Origin: Streptomyces sp. NBC_01304
GTDB taxonomy: Bacteria > Actinomycetota > Actinomycetes > Streptomycetales > Streptomycetaceae
Length of the DNA: 64,000 bases
Direction: 5' to 3'
NCBI RefSeq assembly: GCF_035975855.1
Contig: NZ_CP109055.1
Location: 8,246,001-8,310,000 of the forward strand
The notes beneath the pieces were generated by a model, which was given only the letters and a program-made list of their open reading frames with translations, searched no databases and was not told the origin of the DNA. The position numbers and the translations under genes were made by a program. Shown here piece by piece: positions 60,858 to 64,000 of this stretch; within the stretch, counting starts at the first letter, position 1; every line of letters starts with the position of its first letter.

Positions 60858-61445
60858 ATGACCGACGTCCTCGACTTCACCGCCCAGACCCGCCTCGTCG
60901 CCCGGCTCGCCGAACACGTCCGCGACGACCAGCTGGCGGGCCCCACACCCTGCCCCGAGATGGCGGTACGCAACCTCCTCGGCCATCTGACCGGCCTCAG
61001 CGTCGCCTTCCGCGATGCGGCGCGGAAGGATCTCGGGCCGACCACCGACACCAACCCCGGTGACACGCTGCCGGACATCGACGCCACATGGCGCAGTGAA
61101 CTGCCCGAGGTCCTGGCCGAGTTGGCCGAGGCCTGGCGCGACCCGAAGGCCTGGGAGGGCGACACCAGGGCGGGCGGCATCGACCTGCCGGCGGCCGTCG
61201 CGGGGCAGGTCGCCATGGACGAGCTCGTGCTGCACGGCTGGGACCTCGCCCGGGCCACCGGCCAGGAGTACGCGCCGGACGGGGCGAGCCTCGCGGCGGC
61301 ACACGCCTTCGTCGCCGCGACCCCCGACGACCCCGCCGCCCGCGGCGGCCTGTTCGGTCCGGTCGTCCCGGTCCCCGACGGGGCGCCGCTGCTCGACCGA
61401 GTGCTGGGGCTGAGCGGGCGCGAGCCGGGCTGGACGCCCAGCTAA
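60858..61445 (+). CDS. TIGR03086-type metal-binding (DinB-like / mycothiol isomerase fold) protein
   Basis: 195 aa. Helical-bundle domain with the metal ligands typical of the mycothiol-dependent maleylpyruvate isomerase family: TPCPEMAVRNLLGHLTGL (His near residue 43) and AMDELVLHGWDLARATGQ (Glu/His/Asp near 120). ATG 60858 has GGGAG upstream. It starts a short run with the MBL gene 9 bp downstream, so both may be one transcript. Substrate unknown. Confidence 0.88.
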   Translation: MTDVLDFTAQTRLVARLAEHVRDDQLAGPTPCPEMAVRNLLGHLTGLSVAFRDAARKDLGPTTDTNPGDTLPDIDATWRSELPEVLAELAEAWRDPKAWEGDTRAGGIDLPAAVAGQVAMDELVLHGWDLARATGQEYAPDGASLAAAHAFVAATPDDPAARGGLFGPVVPVPDGAPLLDRVLGLSGREPGWTPS

Positions 61446-61454
61446 CCTCGCCGC

Positions 61455-62207
61455 ATGGCCCTCACCCTCACCGTCCTCGGCACCGCGGCCCCGCACCCCG
61501 GCCCCGACCGCCCCTGCTCCGGCTATCTCTTGGAGGGCGGCGGGGCCAAGGTGTGGGTGGACGCCGGGCCCGGCACCTTCGCCGAGCTCCAGCGGCACGT
61601 CCGCCCGGCCGAGTTGACGGCGGTCTGGATCTCCCATCTGCACTCCGACCACTGGGCCGACCTGATCGCCGCCGAGGCCGGGATCGGCGACGGCGGGCTC
61701 ACCGTCGAGCGGCCCATCCCGCTGTACGCGCCCGCCGGATGCGCCCGGCGCCTCGTCGGGTTCTTCGGGCAGACCGACCCCGACCTGCTCGACCCGGTCT
61801 TCGACTTCCGGGAACTCGCCGACGGGCTCCATCTCGACCTGGACGGGCTGCGGCTGACCAGCCGCGCGGTCGACCACGCCGTCGAGGCGTACGGGCTGCG
61901 CGCCGAGGCGGACGGCGCGGTGCTCGCGTACTCCGGCGACAGCGGCCCGTGCGACGCCCTGCGGCAACTCGCCGAGGGCGCCGACACGCTGCTCTGCGAG
62001 GCCTACCTCGACCGGCAGGACGCGAGAGGCGTCCACCTCACGCCCGAGGACGCCGGCGGGCTCGCCCGCGACGCACGGGTGGCCGAGCTGCTCGTCACCC
62101 ACGTCGGGCCGACGCTCACCCCCGAAGCGGCAACCGAACGGGCCGCGGCGGTGTTCGGCGGACGGACCCTGACGGCGCGGCCCGGGCAGCGCCACCAGGT
62201 GGGCTGA
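61455..62207 (+). CDS. Metallo-beta-lactamase fold hydrolase
   Basis: 250 aa. The zinc motif HLHSDHWADL near residue 61 (HxHxDH), SRAVDHAVEAYGLR, the metal-bridging Asp in LAYSGDSGP near 155 and the late His in LVTHVGPT near 218. Resembles RNase Z-like/MBL proteins that act on small esters or nucleotides; no exosite for tRNA is seen, so I do not call it RNase Z. Likely co-transcribed with the preceding gene. Confidence 0.9.
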   Translation: MALTLTVLGTAAPHPGPDRPCSGYLLEGGGAKVWVDAGPGTFAELQRHVRPAELTAVWISHLHSDHWADLIAAEAGIGDGGLTVERPIPLYAPAGCARRLVGFFGQTDPDLLDPVFDFRELADGLHLDLDGLRLTSRAVDHAVEAYGLRAEADGAVLAYSGDSGPCDALRQLAEGADTLLCEAYLDRQDARGVHLTPEDAGGLARDARVAELLVTHVGPTLTPEAATERAAAVFGGRTLTARPGQRHQVG

Positions 62208-62274
62208 CGGCACGTCGGCCGGACCTGTCCGGCAACGCACCCCACCCCTACGCGGGTTGAGGGATCACCGCATA

Positions 62275-62346
62275 CGATGCGGCATCGCATCCGTCAGGCG
62301 ATATCCGTCAGGCGATATCCATATCCGTCATGCGTGATCCGTCACT
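62275..62346 (+). promoter_or_regulatory. Palindrome and four direct repeats upstream of the peptidase
   Basis: CGATGC-G-GCATCG (62275-62287) is followed by four copies of ATCCGTCA at 62289, 62303, 62323 and 62337 (spacings 14, 20, 14). The last copy is 20 bases before the GTG start at 62366. Such regularly spaced repeats suggest cooperative regulator binding. Confidence 0.65.
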
Positions 62347-62365
62347 CACCACGAGGGGCCCATAC

Positions 62366-63700
62366 GTGCGCACCAAGGCCATACCCGCGCTGCTCTGCGC
62401 CGGAGTCATATCCGCCACCCTGCTCAGCGGCATCACCCCCGCCGCCGCCGCGGAACGTGCGAGCACCGCCGCCGCCCAGGACATCCGCGACCAGCTGGAG
62501 AAGATACCCGGGCTCACGATCGTCAAGGTCGAGGACAAGGGCGGATTCCCCCTCTACACCCTGTCGTTGACCCAGCCCGTGGACCACAACAAGCCCTGGC
62601 GCGGCACGTTCCAGCAGAGATTCACGCTCTGGCACAAGGCCACCGCCAAGCCGGTCGTCCACTACACCGGCGGCTACAACCTCTCCTCCAGCACCCGCGA
62701 GCCCACCACCATCCTCGACGCCAACCAACTGAGCGTCGAGCACCGCTACTTCATCGACTCCCGGCCCGCGCCCGCCGTCCTCGACTGGGACGACCTGACC
62801 GTCTGGCAGGAGGCGAGCGACGAGCACGCCATCGTCGAGGCCATCAAGCCGATCTACGGCAAGTCCAAGTGGATCGGCACCGGCGGCAGCAAGGGCGGGA
62901 TGACGCAGACGTACCACGAGCGTTACTACCCGGACGACCTGGACGCCGTCGTCGCGTACGTCGCCCCGAACGACGCCAACAACAAGGACGACCGCGGCTA
63001 CGAGAAGTTCTTCAAGACCGTCGGCACCCCCGAGTGCCGGGCCGCGCTCAACGCCGTACAGCGCGAGATGCTGGTGCGCCGCGAGGCGATGCTGCCGAAG
63101 TTCGAGGCGATGGCCAAGGAGCAGGGCCTCACCTTCAACAACCTCGGATCGACCGACCGGGCCTATGAGTTCGCGGTCCTCGACCAGGTGTGGAACTTCT
63201 GGCAGAGCGGGACGGCCGCCGACTGCCCGACGATCCCCGACGCCAAGACCGTGAGCGACGACGAGCTGTACAAGTGGTCCTCGGAGCACGGTTTCTCCCC
63301 CTACTCCGACCAGGACCCGGGCGACGCCACCTCCGCGCCCTACTACCGGCAGGCCGCCGCCCAACTCGGCTGGGCGGACCTGAAGTTCAAGCACCTCAAG
63401 GACGTCCGCCACTACCCGGACATCTACCAGCCCAACTCGGTGCTGCCCGCCGATCTGCGCACCGAGTACGACGGCCGCGCCATCAAGGACGTCGACCGCT
63501 GGGTCTCCACCCGCGGCAAGCACATCATGTTCGTGTACGGCCAGAACGATCCGTGGAGCGCCGAGCGCTTCAAGCCCAGCAAGCACGACTCGTACCTGTA
63601 CGAGGTGCCCGGCTCCAACCACGGCGCCCGCATCGCGAACCTGCCCGCCGACGAGCGCGCTGCGGCCGAGGCGACGATCAAGCGCTGGGCCGGCCAGTAG
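62366..63700 (+). CDS. Secreted S37-family tripeptidyl aminopeptidase
   Basis: 444 aa. Signal peptide in residues 1-28 (RTKAIPALLCAGVISATLLSG...AAAAERA). The alpha/beta-hydrolase core has the nucleophile in IGTGGSKGGMTQTYHERYYP (Ser near residue 173), the acid in FVYGQNDPWSAERF and the His in VPGSNHGARI, as in Streptomyces tripeptidyl aminopeptidases (S37). GTG 62366 has GAGGGG eight bases upstream. It removes tripeptides from secreted protein N-termini. Confidence 0.9.
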   Translation: MRTKAIPALLCAGVISATLLSGITPAAAAERASTAAAQDIRDQLEKIPGLTIVKVEDKGGFPLYTLSLTQPVDHNKPWRGTFQQRFTLWHKATAKPVVHYTGGYNLSSSTREPTTILDANQLSVEHRYFIDSRPAPAVLDWDDLTVWQEASDEHAIVEAIKPIYGKSKWIGTGGSKGGMTQTYHERYYPDDLDAVVAYVAPNDANNKDDRGYEKFFKTVGTPECRAALNAVQREMLVRREAMLPKFEAMAKEQGLTFNNLGSTDRAYEFAVLDQVWNFWQSGTAADCPTIPDAKTVSDDELYKWSSEHGFSPYSDQDPGDATSAPYYRQAAAQLGWADLKFKHLKDVRHYPDIYQPNSVLPADLRTEYDGRAIKDVDRWVSTRGKHIMFVYGQNDPWSAERFKPSKHDSYLYEVPGSNHGARIANLPADERAAAEATIKRWAGQ

Positions 63701-63727
63701 AGACGTAACAAGACGAAAACCTGAACT

Positions 63728-63786
63728 GGCTCTCCCGCGGGCAGAATCCGGCCACCACGACCGGATTCCCGCCCGCGAGGAGAGCC
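63728..63786 (+). promoter_or_regulatory. 23-bp hairpin that sequesters the NCS2 ribosome binding site
   Basis: GGCTCTCC-CGCGGGC-GAATCCGG (63728-63751) pairs with CCGGATTC-GCCCGCG-GGAGAGCC (63761-63786), interrupted only by a bulged A at 63778 and an A/CC internal loop. The GAGGAG binding site is inside the right arm, which ends immediately before the ATG. It could also serve as a terminator for the upstream peptidase. Confidence 0.75.
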
Positions 63787-64000
63787 ATGTCAGGACCATC
63801 GGGATCGTCAGGACCATCGGCATCAGCAGGACCGGAGCTCGGCAAGGCGGACGCGCCACCCCGCCACCCCGTCGACCGCTTCTTCAGGATCAGCGACAGG
63901 GGATCGTCGTACGCCCGTGAGATACGCGGCGGCTTCGCCACGTTCTTCACCATGGCCTACATCCTGGTGCTCAACCCGATCATCCTCGGGAGCGCCGAGG
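63787..64000 (+). CDS. NCS2-family purine/nucleobase permease, 3' end outside the window
   Basis: The first 71 residues are visible: a Ser/Gly/Pro-rich start (MSGPSGSSGPSASAGP), then HPVDRFFRISDRGSSYAREIRGGFATFFTMAYILVLNPIIL, the N-terminal signature of AzgA-like hypoxanthine/guanine/adenine permeases. Start ATG 63787 follows GAGGAG, which lies in the stem of a large hairpin. Proton-coupled uptake of purine bases is likely. Confidence 0.88.
   Translation, partial: MSGPSGSSGPSASAGPELGKADAPPRHPVDRFFRISDRGSSYAREIRGGFATFFTMAYILVLNPIILGSAE

Noticed and set aside
61455..62207. RNase Z
   Set aside because: The HxHxDH site fits, but no exosite arm is visible and the length is short for tRNA-processing RNase Z.
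1..64000. Biosynthetic gene cluster, prophage or insertion sequence
   Set aside because: I found no polyketide/peptide synthase, terpene cyclase, transposase, integrase or phage structural gene in any frame I examined.

Overview
This is a high-GC chromosomal segment with the hallmarks of Streptomyces: GTG/TTG starts, ATGA/GTGA overlaps, near-universal G/C third codon positions, several probably leaderless genes, a SufR-led suf operon, the succinylase DapD and a secreted S37 tripeptidyl aminopeptidase. It is not a plasmid, prophage or biosynthetic cluster. It is mostly conserved core with small accessory pockets. From memory, the order tkt-tal-zwf-opcA-pgl, ctaB, ctaA, suf, dapD matches the S. 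coelicolor core.

Layout. 1-5.1 kb: the 3' part of pgi, a DUF2087 protein, a divergent LysR/DHA2-exporter pair and a lone hypothetical. 5.1-11.7 kb (minus): the pentose-phosphate operon tkt-tal-zwf-opcA-pgl. 12.1-20.7 kb: haem O/A synthesis (ctaB, ctaA) around small metabolic genes, a MarR/hydrolase pair with a clear operator, and an ABC exporter. 20.8-28.4 kb: a formate/nitrite channel, then the Fe-S operon sufR-B-D-Rieske-C-S-U-T, closed by a strong hairpin. 28.5-36.8 kb: two paralogous membrane proteins, an SMR/TetR unit, two ECF-type sigma factors each followed by a membrane-anchored partner, and dapD. 36.9-44 kb: a DapA-like lyase, a 51-aa/231-aa pair, an SDR, and three secreted or esterase-type hydrolases. 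44-45.7 kb: a conserved hypothetical preceded by a 166-nt near-perfect palindrome. 45.7-47.8 kb: a compact cytoplasmic cluster of a trypsin-like protease, a stand-alone copy of its N-terminal domain and an unknown 149-aa protein. 48.8-52.3 kb: PhoX, then three tandem Y-RNA-like ncRNAs and the Ro60/Rsr (TROVE) gene. 53.5-56.7 kb: a uronate/aldarate catabolism unit. 56.8-64 kb: a double TerD protein, TetR/DUF4345, an EamA-type membrane protein, TIGR03086 and MBL proteins, the S37 peptidase, and the start of an NCS2 permease whose ribosome binding site lies in a 23-bp hairpin.

Most interesting. (1) The Ro60 locus: I fold three Y-RNA-like transcripts by hand from complementary ends and shared Ro-binding motifs. 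Two carry a circularly permuted tRNA module (T-arm, capped acceptor stem, U8/A9, D-arm). The middle one lacks it. Bacterial Y RNAs are an established family; the triple array with a tRNA-less member is what deserves checking. (2) The palindrome at 43964-44129, whose imperfections are almost all G.U-compatible on one strand only, pointing to selection on an RNA. (3) The protease / stand-alone-domain / unknown trio. (4) The hairpin that occludes the NCS2 ribosome binding site.
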